Counted from the stretch's first letter, positions 36,501 to 45,496 are shown. The stretch: DNA of 64,000 bases from Verrucomicrobiota bacterium (GCA_029573725.1 JAKQDQ010000178.1:593929-657928); one strand, 5' to 3'. Notes: generated by a model from the sequence alone, not told the origin. Program-made: numbers and translations.

Positions 36501-36874
36501 TCGGTTACATTGCCCTGTTTGGGACGGCGGTGCAAACCGGCGTGGTGATGGTGGTTTATCTGGAGGAGATGTTGGAGAAACGGCGGAAAGAACGCGGCGC
36601 TGCCTTCAATGCGGCGGATCTGATCCAGGCGGTGAAGGACGGGGCGCGGCTGCGGTTGCGCCCGAAGGTGATGACCGTGGCGACCATTGTGGCGAGCTTG
36701 CTGCCCATCATGTGGAGTCATCGGCAGGGCGCCGAGGTGATGCAGCCGCTGGCCACGCCGGTGATTGGCGGCATGATCAGCAGTCTGCTGCACATCCTGA
36801 TTGTGACGCCCGTGATTTTTGCCTGGCTGCGGGAACGCGAGCTGTTCCGGACGCCGCGCCGGCCGCAGCAGTAG
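33521..36874 (+). CDS. Heavy-metal RND transporter (CusA/CzcA-like)
   Basis: Inner-membrane pump of the tripartite system, 1117 residues, 12 transmembrane helices with two large periplasmic loops. Family features: MIHRIIEWSLKNRFLVLCAS, RTPVDAIPDLTENQVLVYAD (the HME-RND signature with D-P-P-D-like context), GLGWVYQYYL in the first loop, IAIAIGVLVDAAIVVTENVL (the conserved Asp of helix 4), a second-half GMISSLLHILIVTPVIFAWL. Substrate is not readable, but the metal-binding adaptor and DUF3347 context favour Cu(I)/Ag(I) over Zn/Co/Cd. The ATG at 33521 follows an 11-base gap with GGATGAGG upstream. Confidence 0.93.
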   Translation: MIHRIIEWSLKNRFLVLCASLLIVVLGVRAMYRTPVDAIPDLTENQVLVYADWAGRSPQEVEDQVTYPLTTGLQGLSGVKDVRATSMFGFSLVTVVFEDGVDPYFARTRVLERLNYLQANMPEGVQPQLGPDATGLGWVYQYYLHVDPAKSPGGGYDLGQLRAVQDWQVRYQLASVPGVAEVASIGGFVKQYQVELSSTKMRALGVSLGEVLRAVQDANLNVGGKALEENGAEFVLRGIGLITSPEDLELAVLKAVDGTPVYLREVATVQIGGAFRRGALDINGAEAVGGTVIMRTGENAKAVIQRVKDRLAALAPSLPPGISIRPFYDRSTLIDRTIDTLKHALVEEIILVTLAHVIFLWHFRSILIVTLPLPISILISFLLMRELGITSNIMSLTGIAIAIGVLVDAAIVVTENVLRHCERAEARHGRALTPGERWQVTLAACQQVGRPIFFAMAIIILAFVPVFALTGREGKLFHPLAWTKTFAMIGSTLLAVTLVPVLCSLLVRGPFHSEERNLCMRLLLKIYDPILDAALRFRKTVLVTAGLLLGTALVVAFGLPPAWTAALRHAGWTRTAGWAQGFGREFMPPLNEGGLLSMPVLLPKTGFSEIQRVMAWQDKMLAEVPEIEMVAGKLGRFATPTDPAPTEMLETTITLRPEWISTNRTVLGFLKLPRVVRNPAWRDGMTLEKLKAELTEQLRVVPGYVPALLQPIESRILMLYTGIRAQIGVKIYGDNLEALQRQAYAVEAVMQNIPGATGVSPSRDQGKPYLNIRVDRQAMARYGLSARDVLDAVEVGLGGKDVSVVVAGRERYPIQVRVARSERDDLEAMGRLLIASRVERGNPATTADGEGGVASRERAAPAYIPLAMVARITRETGANEIASENGQLRAYVQANVQGRDLGGFVRDVEAALRQMDWGGMTYQLAGEYENQRRFAQTMRLVFPAVLLIIFLLLYQIYHSAAEAAHVLLAVPFALSGGVLLQKLLGYNFNGAVWVGYIALFGTAVQTGVVMVVYLEEMLEKRRKERGAAFNAADLIQAVKDGARLRLRPKVMTVATIVASLLPIMWSHRQGAEVMQPLATPVIGGMISSLLHILIVTPVIFAWLRERELFRTPRRPQQ

Positions 36875-36944
36875 CCGTGGGTGGCCCGGGCGAGACTGCC
36901 GGCTTGCCAATCGTCGCGGCATCGTTAGTACTGATGGGCGTTTA

Positions 36945-39809
36945 ATGAGCACGTCCATCCGGCAGGCCAGCGGCGGCGGGGGTGGTCCCGCGCGCCGGGT
37001 CTGGGGGCTGGGAGGCGCCGCGGGGCTGGTGTTCCTCATCACGCTCAGCCACTGGCTCACGCCCGCGAGTTTGGGGCCGGTCGCGCGCTGGGCGGGTTGG
37101 AGCGGGCAACTGGAGCTTAGCCGCCCGTTGAGCTGGCTGCTGTTTTCCCCGCTGCGCGGTCTGCCCGCCGCCTGGTGGCCCCTGACGTGGAATCTGCTTA
37201 CCGCGGGCCTGGCCGTGCTGGTGTTGATGCAACTGGCCCGCTCGGTCAGCATCCTGCGGTACGACGCGGTGACCATCGATCCGATGCGCGCCAGGTCCGC
37301 CGCCGGGGTGCCGGCAGCCGGAGCGGGACCGTGGTTGCCGCCGGCGTTTGCGGTTGCCGTGCTGGCCCTGCAACAATCGTTCTGGGAACACGCCACCGCG
37401 GCCACCGGCGAAATGGCCAGCGTGTTGTGTTTCGCCCTGGCGTTTCGCGCCATTCTGGAATATCGCCGCGCTGCGCGGGAACGGTGGTTGTATGCGGGCG
37501 CGTGGTTCTACGCGCTCGGCATGGCGGACAACTGGATGATGATCGCCTACGCGCCCGTTTATCTGGCGGCGCTGATTTGGGCCAGGGGCTTTGGGCGCTG
37601 CCTGGAAGCACGGTTTTTCTGGCGGTTGACCGGCTGCGCGCTTTTGGGCTGGAGCGTGTATTTCTTGGTGCCGTGGATGGTTGCCGCGCGCGCCGCGGCG
37701 GGTGCCGATTACTGGCCGACGCTGCGCCTGTACGGGGCGGAGCAGAAAAATTTTCTGCGGCTGCTGTCCACTCCCCCCTGGCGGTTGTTCACGCTGACCG
37801 CCGTCCTGCCGTTTCTGTTATTGGCGGTACGTTGGCGTTCCCATTCCGTGCAACTGGCCGATGACACCCACGCCGGCATCATGCTGACCAAGGTCACCGG
37901 TCACACGATTCATCTGTTGTTCTTGTTGGCGGCCGTGTGGCTGGCCTTGAACCCCTGGTTCGCGCCGGGTCAGAACGAGCTCAGCGGGGCGCTGTTGGTG
38001 TATCATTATGCCTGGAGCCTGGTGGCCGGTTACGGTCTGGGTTATTTGCTGCAATTTCGCTGGTCGCCGCGAAGCCAGCGCGCCCGGCGCTGGCCGGGGA
38101 TCGCCGCCGCCGCCCTGTGCGTGGTCCTGCCGCTGTTGTTGACAGCCCGGAATTTCCCCACGGTGTGGCTGACCAACGGCCCGGGCTTGAAGGAGTTTGC
38201 CGGGCAGATTTACGACGAACTTCCCGACGGCCGGACCGTGGCGCTCAGCGATGCACCGTGGTTGTTACCGTTGGTGCAGGCCGAATGCGATGCGCGGGAC
38301 GGTGCCAAGTCCCCGCTGTTGCTCGACACACGGGCGCTGGCCACCCCGGCGTATCGGGCCCAACTGGCGGCGCGTTACGGAGCGCGCTGGCCGGAGGCGG
38401 TTCCGACCAATGCCGCCCCGTGGACGCCGGCACAGATGGCCCACTGGGTTCAATCACTTGCCGCGCAGGCGCCAGCGGTTTATCTGCATTCCAGCTCCGG
38501 TCTGTTTCTGGAGAACTTCGTGGCCGCACCGCAGGGTTGGACGCAACGGCTGATCCCGCGTCAGCCTCATGAACAGGGAGTGGTGGTCGCGCCGTCAGCG
38601 GAGGCCACGAAACATTGGCAAGCGCGCTGGGAGGCCCGCTGGGAGCAGAATCTGCGGCGGCGGAGCCGGCAATTTGCCGCGCACCGGCGGCAGGTGCAAC
38701 GGTGGAACACGCCGTTTTGGCGGGCGCTGCATCTTTCCCTGCCGACGAATGCGACGGTGACGTTGTTGGGCGATTTTTATGGCAAGACCCTGAATCAATG
38801 CGGGGTGGATCTGCGACGCAACGGGGCGCCGGCGGCGGCGACCGTTTGGTTCCAGCGCGCCCTGCAATTCTCCCCCGACAACCTGGCGGCGCACCTCAAC
38901 CTGGCCGCCGCCGACCCGGCCAACCGCGGCGCGTCGAACCGGTTGACGCTGGCCTGGGCCCGCCAGACGTTTCCGCGCTTGATGGCGCGCCATGATTCCT
39001 GGCCGGAGGTCATCAGCCGGAACGGGCCGGTGGATGCCCCGGTTTTTCTGCGGCTGTCGGGTCTCATGTATCTGGGCAGCGGTTGTCCCCAGCAGGCATG
39101 GGAGTGTTTTGACCGCAGCATGACGCTGGCGCCCGACTGGCTGACGCCGCGTCTGGAGGCGGCACAAACCTTGAACGTGCTGGGCCGGTTTTCCGCAGCG
39201 CGCGCGCTGTCCCGGGAATTGCTGTCGCAGCCCTCCCTGCCTCCCCACGCCGGGGCGCGTTTGCTGCAGGCGCACGCGGTCGCCCTGTGGGGGTTGGGGC
39301 GGACCAATGAGGCGCTGGAATTCATCGCCAGCTACACCGCGCAGCGGGCGCAGACGGTGGAGGTAGTGGACGCGGCGGTGGCCCTCTACGACACCTTCCG
39401 GGTGTTGCCCGCCGAATTGCAATGGAGTGCGCGATTGGTTGAGCTCGATCCGCAACGCGCCGAGAGTTTCGTCAAACGCGGCCGCGCGGAATTGCGGGCC
39501 GGCAATTTTGCCGCCGCCCGCGCGACGTTGGCGCAGGCATTGGAACTGGCCCCGGCCAATCGTCCGGCGCGGTGGCTGCGGGCCGGGGCCGCGGTGGCCG
39601 CCGGCCAGTGGGCGGACGCCGAACCGGATTACCGGATCCTGCGCAACCACACGCCATCCACGCCGGGGGCGGCTGATGCGCTGGGCTCATGGCCTGAAGC
39701 AACCAACATCCTTCTCCGGTATTATCACGCGTTGCTCGCCAATGCGCCGGCGGTCACGTCGCCAACGCGGCCGGCGCGCGAACCTTCGAACCTTCCGACC
39801 GATGAATAA
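36945..39809 (+). CDS. DUF2723 membrane protein with C-terminal TPR region
   Basis: A 954-residue polytopic membrane protein. The N-terminal half (about residues 15-420) matches DUF2723, a GT-C glycosyltransferase-like family related to protein O-mannosyltransferases: LITLSHWLTPASLG, SFWEHATAATGEMASVLCFA, YALGMADNWMMIAYAPVYLA. The C-terminal third (about residues 640-940) contains helical TPR-like repeats (WFQRALQFSPDNLAAHLNLA; ATLAQALELAPANRPARWLR). It overlaps the APS kinase gene by eight bases. The combination is typical of Verrucomicrobiota/Bacteroidota; transfer of a sugar from a lipid carrier to protein or glycan is likely but unproven. Confidence 0.82.
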   Translation: MSTSIRQASGGGGGPARRVWGLGGAAGLVFLITLSHWLTPASLGPVARWAGWSGQLELSRPLSWLLFSPLRGLPAAWWPLTWNLLTAGLAVLVLMQLARSVSILRYDAVTIDPMRARSAAGVPAAGAGPWLPPAFAVAVLALQQSFWEHATAATGEMASVLCFALAFRAILEYRRAARERWLYAGAWFYALGMADNWMMIAYAPVYLAALIWARGFGRCLEARFFWRLTGCALLGWSVYFLVPWMVAARAAAGADYWPTLRLYGAEQKNFLRLLSTPPWRLFTLTAVLPFLLLAVRWRSHSVQLADDTHAGIMLTKVTGHTIHLLFLLAAVWLALNPWFAPGQNELSGALLVYHYAWSLVAGYGLGYLLQFRWSPRSQRARRWPGIAAAALCVVLPLLLTARNFPTVWLTNGPGLKEFAGQIYDELPDGRTVALSDAPWLLPLVQAECDARDGAKSPLLLDTRALATPAYRAQLAARYGARWPEAVPTNAAPWTPAQMAHWVQSLAAQAPAVYLHSSSGLFLENFVAAPQGWTQRLIPRQPHEQGVVVAPSAEATKHWQARWEARWEQNLRRRSRQFAAHRRQVQRWNTPFWRALHLSLPTNATVTLLGDFYGKTLNQCGVDLRRNGAPAAATVWFQRALQFSPDNLAAHLNLAAADPANRGASNRLTLAWARQTFPRLMARHDSWPEVISRNGPVDAPVFLRLSGLMYLGSGCPQQAWECFDRSMTLAPDWLTPRLEAAQTLNVLGRFSAARALSRELLSQPSLPPHAGARLLQAHAVALWGLGRTNEALEFIASYTAQRAQTVEVVDAAVALYDTFRVLPAELQWSARLVELDPQRAESFVKRGRAELRAGNFAAARATLAQALELAPANRPARWLRAGAAVAAGQWADAEPDYRILRNHTPSTPGAADALGSWPEATNILLRYYHALLANAPAVTSPTRPAREPSNLPTDE

Positions 39810-40398
39810 TCCATCCGACTCCGAAAGCCGGTGCCTGCCGGACGTCACGGCGGCGCCGGCCCGGCAGTCTGCCGGTTGCGTGGTGTGGCTGACGGGTTTG
39901 AGTGGCGCGGGAAAGACCACCACGGCGCGCGCCCTGGAAGCGGTGTTGCGCGCGGAGCAACGGGCGGTGGCGGTGCTGGACGGGGATGCGCTGCGACGCG
40001 GGTTGTGTGCGGATCTGGGTTTTTCGGCGGCGGACCGGCAGGAAAACATCCGCCGGGTGGGGGAGGTGGCGCGCTTGTTTGCCGAGGCGGGCCTGATTTG
40101 TGTGGTGGCGTTGATTTCGCCCTATCGCCGCGATCGCGCGCGCGCGCGGGCGGCGGCCCCGCCCGGGCGGTTCATCGAGGTGTACATCAACGCCCCGCTG
40201 GCGGTGTGCGAGCAACGCGATCCCAAGGGGCTTTACGCCCGGGCCCGGGCCGGCGGGCTGGCCGAGTTCACCGGAATCTCCGCACCGTACGAACCGCCGG
40301 AACATCCCGAAGTGGAGTTGTTGACCGGGGAATGGACGGTGTCGGCGGGGGTGGCGAAAATCCGCGCGGCCATTCGGGCCATGGACCCGGCAGACTGA
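39802..40398 (+). CDS. cysC: Adenylyl-sulfate kinase (APS kinase)
   Basis: Phosphorylates APS to PAPS. The 198-residue P-loop protein shows WLTGLSGAGKTTTARALE (Walker A), VLDGDALRRGLCADLGFSAA, ENIRRVGEVARLFAEAGLIC, VALISPYRRDRARARA and FIEVYINAPLAVCEQRDPKG with GLYARARAG, then FTGISAPYEPPEHPEVEL: all the family motifs. It overlaps the DUF2723 gene by eight bases, so the two are translationally coupled. No ATP sulfurylase (cysD/cysN/sat) is nearby. PAPS could serve sulfate assimilation or sulfation of surface glycans. Confidence 0.93.
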   Translation: MNNPSDSESRCLPDVTAAPARQSAGCVVWLTGLSGAGKTTTARALEAVLRAEQRAVAVLDGDALRRGLCADLGFSAADRQENIRRVGEVARLFAEAGLICVVALISPYRRDRARARAAAPPGRFIEVYINAPLAVCEQRDPKGLYARARAGGLAEFTGISAPYEPPEHPEVELLTGEWTVSAGVAKIRAAIRAMDPAD

Positions 40399-40436
40399 TC
40401 AACGTCCGACGGTCCCGCGGGTGGGCGACCGCAGAT

Positions 40437-41054
40437 TCATTTCTGGCGGAGGATCCAATCGGTGAGCGTTTGGATCTCGCCATCGCTGATCTGCGGAAAC
40501 GGGGGCATGATGATTGAACCCCATTGTCCCGAACCGCCGTGCCGGATCTGGTGCGCGATTTTTTGCGCCGCTTCGGGATCGGCCTGATATTTCCGTGCCA
40601 CCTCGCGCAACGCCGGGCCAATGATTTTCATCGTGGGATTGTGGCAGGCCAGGCAGCCGTACTTCGTGCCGAGCTGCACCGGATCGGTGGAGGGCGCGGC
40701 GGGGGCGGGGGCGGCGGGGGCGGTCGTTGGCGGCGGGGCGTCGCCGTAGTTGTGGTATAAATAATCCACGATGGGATCAATCTGGTCGGGGGGCACGTTC
40801 GCGCCGTATTTGTCCACCATTTTTTTCACCGCGGCGCTCCAGAAGGGGCGCGGCATGGGCGGTTGTGAGGACACGTATTCCACCGAGTGACAGACCAGGC
40901 ATTGGCCGTTGACCAGTTCGGCGCCGGGGGCCGGTTTGAAGGCGGTGGTTTCCGGCGGCAGATCGATCTTCAGGGGGGTGGCGCGTTGGTCAACGCCGCC
41001 GGCCAGAAAAACACCAATCAGAATGGCGACCGCAAAAAGAAGGAGGCGCATCAT
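40437..41054 (-). CDS. Dihaem cytochrome c, sulfite dehydrogenase partner subunit
   Basis: A 205-residue protein with an N-terminal signal/anchor (LLLFAVAILIGVFLAGGV) and two c-type haem sites, CLVCH (about residue 52) and CLACH (about residue 133), separated by a Pro/Ala-rich linker (residues about 100-120). The second domain ends with PPFPQISDGEIQTLTDWILR, typical of class I cytochromes c. It lies four bases after the SorA-like molybdoenzyme gene on the same strand, so it probably accepts its electrons, as SorB does. Dihaem rather than the single-haem SorB of Starkeya. Confidence 0.88.
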   Translation of the reverse strand: MMRLLLFAVAILIGVFLAGGVDQRATPLKIDLPPETTAFKPAPGAELVNGQCLVCHSVEYVSSQPPMPRPFWSAAVKKMVDKYGANVPPDQIDPIVDYLYHNYGDAPPPTTAPAAPAPAAPSTDPVQLGTKYGCLACHNPTMKIIGPALREVARKYQADPEAAQKIAHQIRHGGSGQWGSIIMPPFPQISDGEIQTLTDWILRQK

Positions 41055-41058
41055 GGGA

Positions 41059-42303
41059 TCAAGCGGCTTGGATGTGAACGGTTTCAACGACGTTGCGCAT
41101 GTAGCCGGCGGGGTTCCACAGCGGTTCCAGGGGCTGGGATTCCCCGATGCGGTTGGTGGCCTTGACGCGGAGCGCGAAAGCGCCGGTCCGCCGCGGCGTG
41201 AAGGGAATGGTCCACTCGCGGAACGAATACTTGCCCAGATCCTTCCCGAGTTCCGCGGCGCGCCAGGAGTGTCCGTCGTCCTCCGAGAACAAAATTTCCT
41301 GAATGCCGTGACCGCCGTCAAAGGCGATGCCGCGGACCGTGATGGGGTGCCCGGTTCGGACCACGTCCGCCTCCGCCAGGCTGGTGATGAAGGAGCGCAC
41401 GTTGAAGCGTCCAATGGGCCGGGTGCGGGTGGGCGTCGTCCCGGGGGGCACACAGGCGCCGTCGTTATCCGGGATCAAATACGCCGGGTTCATCCAGAAC
41501 GTCTTGAAGGTTTCGTCCACCACGGTGATCTGGTGGAGATGTTTGACCCAGTACGTCCCGTAATGTCCGGGCACGACGAGCCGCAGCGGATAGCCGTTGA
41601 GCATGGGCAAATCCGCACCATTCATTTCGTAGGCGAGCAGCACATCTTCATCCCGCGCCTGATCCACATCCAGCGCCTTCAGGAAGTCCGGTGTTTTTTC
41701 CAGGACGGACTGGTCCAGGCCGTTGAACACCACCTGCCTGGCGCCGGCGGCGATTCCCGCCTTGGCCAGCACGGCTTGCAGCCGGACCCCCTTCCACCGC
41801 GCGTTACCCATGGCGCCGTTGCCCAACTGGCCGCCGCCGACCCGCGGCTGGAAGAAGCCGCGGCTGTTGCCGGAGCACTGGTTGACGGCCACGATTTCCA
41901 CCGGCTCGAACTGGGTGCGCAGGTCCGTCAGGGACAAGGTCAGGGGGTGGTTCACCTGGCCCCGGATTTGGAGCCGGAAGGTTTGGGGATCAATCTCCGT
42001 GGGAATGTGTGCCAGATGATAGCGCACAAAGAAGGCGTCATTCGGAGTGAGCAAACCCTCGTTGAAAACGGCGAAGGGTGTTTCCAATTGCGGCGGCCGG
42101 GCGGTCAGGAGGATGAGCGGCCGCTTTTGCGGGAAACGCACCAGTTCGCGCCGACCATTGGCAAACGGCAGCGTCACGGTTTCGGCGGCCCGGGCCAATC
42201 CCCCGTTCCGGGCCAGGAGCGCGCCGGCCCCGGCCAGCGTGGCGGTTTGCAGAAACCGGCGTCGTGAAAAACCGGCGGCGGCTCCGGGATGAGCTTTAGA
42301 CAT
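41059..42303 (-). CDS. SorA-like sulfite dehydrogenase, molybdopterin subunit
   Basis: A 414-residue periplasmic molybdoenzyme of the sulfite oxidase family. It has a TAT signal (GFSRRRFLQTATLAGAGALL), the oxidoreductase molybdopterin domain with the Mo-ligand Cys143 in VAVNQCSGNSRGFF, then LAYEMNGADLPMLNGYPLRL and VPGHYGTYWVKHL, and a C-terminal Mo-co dimerisation domain (GIAFDGGHGIQEILFSEDDG, SFREWTIPF). With the cytochrome c gene four bases downstream, it should oxidise sulfite to sulfate or a related substrate. Starts 74 bases after the POT transporter stop. Confidence 0.9.
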   Translation of the reverse strand: MSKAHPGAAAGFSRRRFLQTATLAGAGALLARNGGLARAAETVTLPFANGRRELVRFPQKRPLILLTARPPQLETPFAVFNEGLLTPNDAFFVRYHLAHIPTEIDPQTFRLQIRGQVNHPLTLSLTDLRTQFEPVEIVAVNQCSGNSRGFFQPRVGGGQLGNGAMGNARWKGVRLQAVLAKAGIAAGARQVVFNGLDQSVLEKTPDFLKALDVDQARDEDVLLAYEMNGADLPMLNGYPLRLVVPGHYGTYWVKHLHQITVVDETFKTFWMNPAYLIPDNDGACVPPGTTPTRTRPIGRFNVRSFITSLAEADVVRTGHPITVRGIAFDGGHGIQEILFSEDDGHSWRAAELGKDLGKYSFREWTIPFTPRRTGAFALRVKATNRIGESQPLEPLWNPAGYMRNVVETVHIQAA

Positions 42304-42377
42304 GCGGCCCACTGTAAGTCGGCGCGGGCGATAGGGAAACATTTTTTGCAAGGCCGCGGCGGGGCCGGCCGGGGGAA

Positions 42378-44069
42378 CTAGGCTTCCGGCTCCTGGCGGT
42401 AGCGGTAGCGGGTGGCCACGATGGTGAAGAGAATGCCCACCACGGCCATCATCACCGCGTAGAAAAAGAACCGCCCGGAGGAAACGCTCTCGTCGCCCTG
42501 CCCGCTGCCGAGTTTGGTGACGGTGACGATGAGCAGATTGCCCACGGCGGTGGTGAGCAGGAAAAAGCTCATGATGGTGCTTTTCATCGAGGCGGCGGCC
42601 TGGGTGTAGGCGAATTCCAGACCGGTGGTGGAGACGAGGATTTCCGCCGTGGTGAGGATCAGATAAGGCCAGGCCTGCAGCGCCAGGCTCAGGACCGCCC
42701 CGCCCTCCAGTCGCTGCTGGTAATGCGCAACCAGCAGAAAACAAAACGTCATCATCAACATCCCGGTGGACATGCGGCGCAACGGGGTGACGCGCAGGCC
42801 CAGCCGCTCCAGCAGCGGATACAGCCACCAGGTCATGAGCGGCAGGAGAAGCAATATCAGGATGGCATTCAACGATTGCATCTGTTCCGCTCCGACGTGC
42901 AGTCCAAGGAAGCGGAAGGACTGCATTTGCGAACCCTGCATCACCCAGGTGGAGAGCGATTGATCCCAGAGCGTCCAGAAGGGCACGATGAACGAGAAAA
43001 TCGCCAGGATGGGGGCCACCGACCGCGCGGCGGCCACTTCTTCAGGGTCAAATCGCCCGCGCGCCCCTGCCCAGAAGGCCTCCGGCAGTTCGGAGCGGAA
43101 CCACAAACTGGCCACCAGCAACAAGCCCAGCCAAAGCCCGAGCAAACTCACCGCCACCCAGCCGATCCCCAGCACATACGCAGGTGTGGAGGAGGAAAAA
43201 ATATCGTATAGCGCCACGGTCAACATGCCCGCCGTAGCCAGCACCGGCAGCACGGCGGAAGTCAGCACCGATAGATAGGAAGCCACACGGACTGAACCGG
43301 GCGCGCGATGCGAGTTCCGAAACGCCTCGAAGAAGACCGCAAAAAAACCGGCGGTGCGGGTGGTGCGCGCCGGCGGTTTGCGCACGTAATGTTTCGTTCC
43401 CAGCCAGAAAATCAGCGTGGCCAGCGCCATCAGGATGCCCGGCACGCCAAAGGCCCAACTGTATCCGCCGAAGCCGCCCGCCTTCATCTGCCAGAGGATG
43501 CGATCAAAGAAATTGGCATCGGCGGCCAGCGGCGCCTGTTGGGCGGCAATCCAGGGAATGATGAGGAAGGAAAAGAACGAGCCGAAATTGATCGCAAAAT
43601 AAAACGCGGCGTACGCCTTCCGGATCAAATCGCCCTGGTCGGAGGTGAATTGATCCCCCATGAAGGCCGAAACGCAGGGCTTGATGCCGCCCGAACCGAA
43701 CGCAATCACCGCCAGGCCGAGGTACAGACAGTTCAGTTTGGCCGCCGTCGTGTGGAACAGGTCGCTGGTGGCCAGCACCCCGTGCCCCACGCAGTAGAAC
43801 AACGAAATCCAGAGGATGGTCTTGTAGCGCCCCCAGATGCGGTCCGACAACCAGCCGCCGAACAACGGCATGAAATAGTTGACGAAGACAAACAGGTGGA
43901 TGACCCCCGTGGCGTGATCCTTGGTCTGCAACAGCACGCCCGTGATGTAGAGCGCCAGAATGCTCCGCATCCCGTAATAGCTGAAGCGTTCTGCGGCCTC
44001 GTTGCCAATGATGTATTTGATTTGCTTGGGCCAACGCGCCCCGGGCTGAGCAGGTGTTTCGGGATTCAT
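42378..44069 (-). CDS. Proton-dependent oligopeptide transporter (POT/PTR family)
   Basis: A 563-residue polytopic protein that imports di- or tripeptides with protons. Signatures: the ExxER-type N-terminal motif in GNEAAERFSYYGMRSILALY, FGGWLSDRIWGRYKTI between helices 2 and 3, AFGSGGIKPCVSAFMGDQF, and the PTR2 signature FYFAINFGSFFSFLIIPW. The ATG at 44069 starts immediately before the conserved N-terminus; the longer frame is rejected. It is divergent from the SGNH hydrolase gene, leaving about 130 bases for both promoters. Confidence 0.92.
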   Translation of the reverse strand: MNPETPAQPGARWPKQIKYIIGNEAAERFSYYGMRSILALYITGVLLQTKDHATGVIHLFVFVNYFMPLFGGWLSDRIWGRYKTILWISLFYCVGHGVLATSDLFHTTAAKLNCLYLGLAVIAFGSGGIKPCVSAFMGDQFTSDQGDLIRKAYAAFYFAINFGSFFSFLIIPWIAAQQAPLAADANFFDRILWQMKAGGFGGYSWAFGVPGILMALATLIFWLGTKHYVRKPPARTTRTAGFFAVFFEAFRNSHRAPGSVRVASYLSVLTSAVLPVLATAGMLTVALYDIFSSSTPAYVLGIGWVAVSLLGLWLGLLLVASLWFRSELPEAFWAGARGRFDPEEVAAARSVAPILAIFSFIVPFWTLWDQSLSTWVMQGSQMQSFRFLGLHVGAEQMQSLNAILILLLLPLMTWWLYPLLERLGLRVTPLRRMSTGMLMMTFCFLLVAHYQQRLEGGAVLSLALQAWPYLILTTAEILVSTTGLEFAYTQAAASMKSTIMSFFLLTTAVGNLLIVTVTKLGSGQGDESVSSGRFFFYAVMMAVVGILFTIVATRYRYRQEPEA

Positions 44070-44197
44070 GCCGCTTATGGCCGGGTGAATTAAACCAATC
44101 CACCGGGACTGGCCAGCTTTTCTTTGGTCGCCGGGCAGTTTCCAATGGAACAAGGCGGACTTGTGCCTTACCTTGGGCGGCAATTGATTCAGAGAAA

Positions 44198-45496
44198 ATG
44201 AAACCTGGCAGAATGTTCCTTTGGGCGGGCGCCGGTGTCGCGTTGCTCGCGGTTCCGGCGGGGGGGGAGGACTTCGGCACGACGAACACGCAGGCGTTGG
44301 CACACTTCCGCGCGGCGTTGCAGATGCCGGACCGGCCGGTGACGGTGGTGTCCTTTGGCGATTCGATGGCGGATTCCTACCGGTCGGTGACCTATTACCT
44401 GATGAACCGGCTGATGGCGCGATTTGGCAGCGCCGGGTATTCCTTGAACAACTATCACAACACGGCGCTGTGGCAGTTGGAAAACGGCGCCGCCAATCGG
44501 GGGCCGGATCAGTACTGGTTTTGCCGGTACGTGGCCGTGCCGCCCGGCGGTGCGATGTGGTGGTCGAATCAGCCCAATCCGGCAGGCGTGCTCGCCGACC
44601 AGGCCGGACTTTTCTATGTGAGTCACCCCGGCGGCGGCGGGTTCCGGCTGCGGCTTTCCACCAATGGCGCCCCCTGGGCCACGGTGCGGACGCTGGAGGG
44701 TTACAGCGCCGAACCGCAGGGGCATTTCGCCACCATCACCCTGCCGCTGGACCGCTATCGGCTGCGGGTGGAGAGTGACGCCGGCACGAATTTCATCATC
44801 GGGCCGTCGCTGGTCGCCACGCACCGCGCCGGGTTCCACGCGGTGTTCATGGATTGGGGCGGCATTCATCTGGGGCAGGTGACCAATGTGCCGCCGGCGA
44901 TTCGGACGCCGATCCTGGCCGGGTTGCAACCCGACCTGCTGATCTGGCACATGAAGGAGGATGGCAGTGGCGCGACCAGCAACCGGATGGCGGCCTGTGA
45001 AACCTGGTGGCGTGCGGCGGCGCCCGCTGGTGACGTGATTTATATCGGGACGCCGTGGCTCTCCACGGATCAGACCGGCACGACCACCCCGGATCAAAAC
45101 CGCGTGGTGCGCGGCGTGGCCGTGGCGCATGGCCGCGTTTACGCCGATCTGATGCAACCGACGATCAGTTACGACTGGCTGGTCGCACAGGGATTCATTG
45201 AGGACGGGACGCACCTCAACAACGCGGGCGGGCAATATTGCGCCAACGTCATGTGGGATGATCTGGGCTTTTTTTCGCTGGGATTGGATTTGCGCATTAC
45301 GCTGCAATCCGTTGGGGAGCAATTGCAGCTTCGTTACACGACGTTTCCCACGGCGCGTTACCGGGTTGAATTTTCACCGGATCTGACGGTCTGGACCCCG
45401 TTATGGACCAATCCGCTTGCGGCGGCGGCGTTCTCCACTAACTTCCTGCCGGGGAGCGCACGGGGATTTTACCGGTTGCATTTGACGCCGCCGTGA
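44198..45496 (+). CDS. Exported SGNH/GDSL-type hydrolase
   Basis: A 432-residue protein with a signal peptide (MFLWAGAGVALLAVPAGGE). The catalytic block I is VSFGDSMADSYR (nucleophile Ser in GDS), and block V is EDGTHLNNAGGQY (Asp and His of the triad as DxxH). An inserted beta-rich region lies between them (about residues 115-245), and a short beta-sandwich tail (RYRVEFSPDLTVWTPLWTN) of the type common on verrucomicrobial secreted proteins ends it. Likely an esterase acting on polysaccharide acyl groups. Confidence 0.8.
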   Translation: MKPGRMFLWAGAGVALLAVPAGGEDFGTTNTQALAHFRAALQMPDRPVTVVSFGDSMADSYRSVTYYLMNRLMARFGSAGYSLNNYHNTALWQLENGAANRGPDQYWFCRYVAVPPGGAMWWSNQPNPAGVLADQAGLFYVSHPGGGGFRLRLSTNGAPWATVRTLEGYSAEPQGHFATITLPLDRYRLRVESDAGTNFIIGPSLVATHRAGFHAVFMDWGGIHLGQVTNVPPAIRTPILAGLQPDLLIWHMKEDGSGATSNRMAACETWWRAAAPAGDVIYIGTPWLSTDQTGTTTPDQNRVVRGVAVAHGRVYADLMQPTISYDWLVAQGFIEDGTHLNNAGGQYCANVMWDDLGFFSLGLDLRITLQSVGEQLQLRYTTFPTARYRVEFSPDLTVWTPLWTNPLAAAAFSTNFLPGSARGFYRLHLTPP

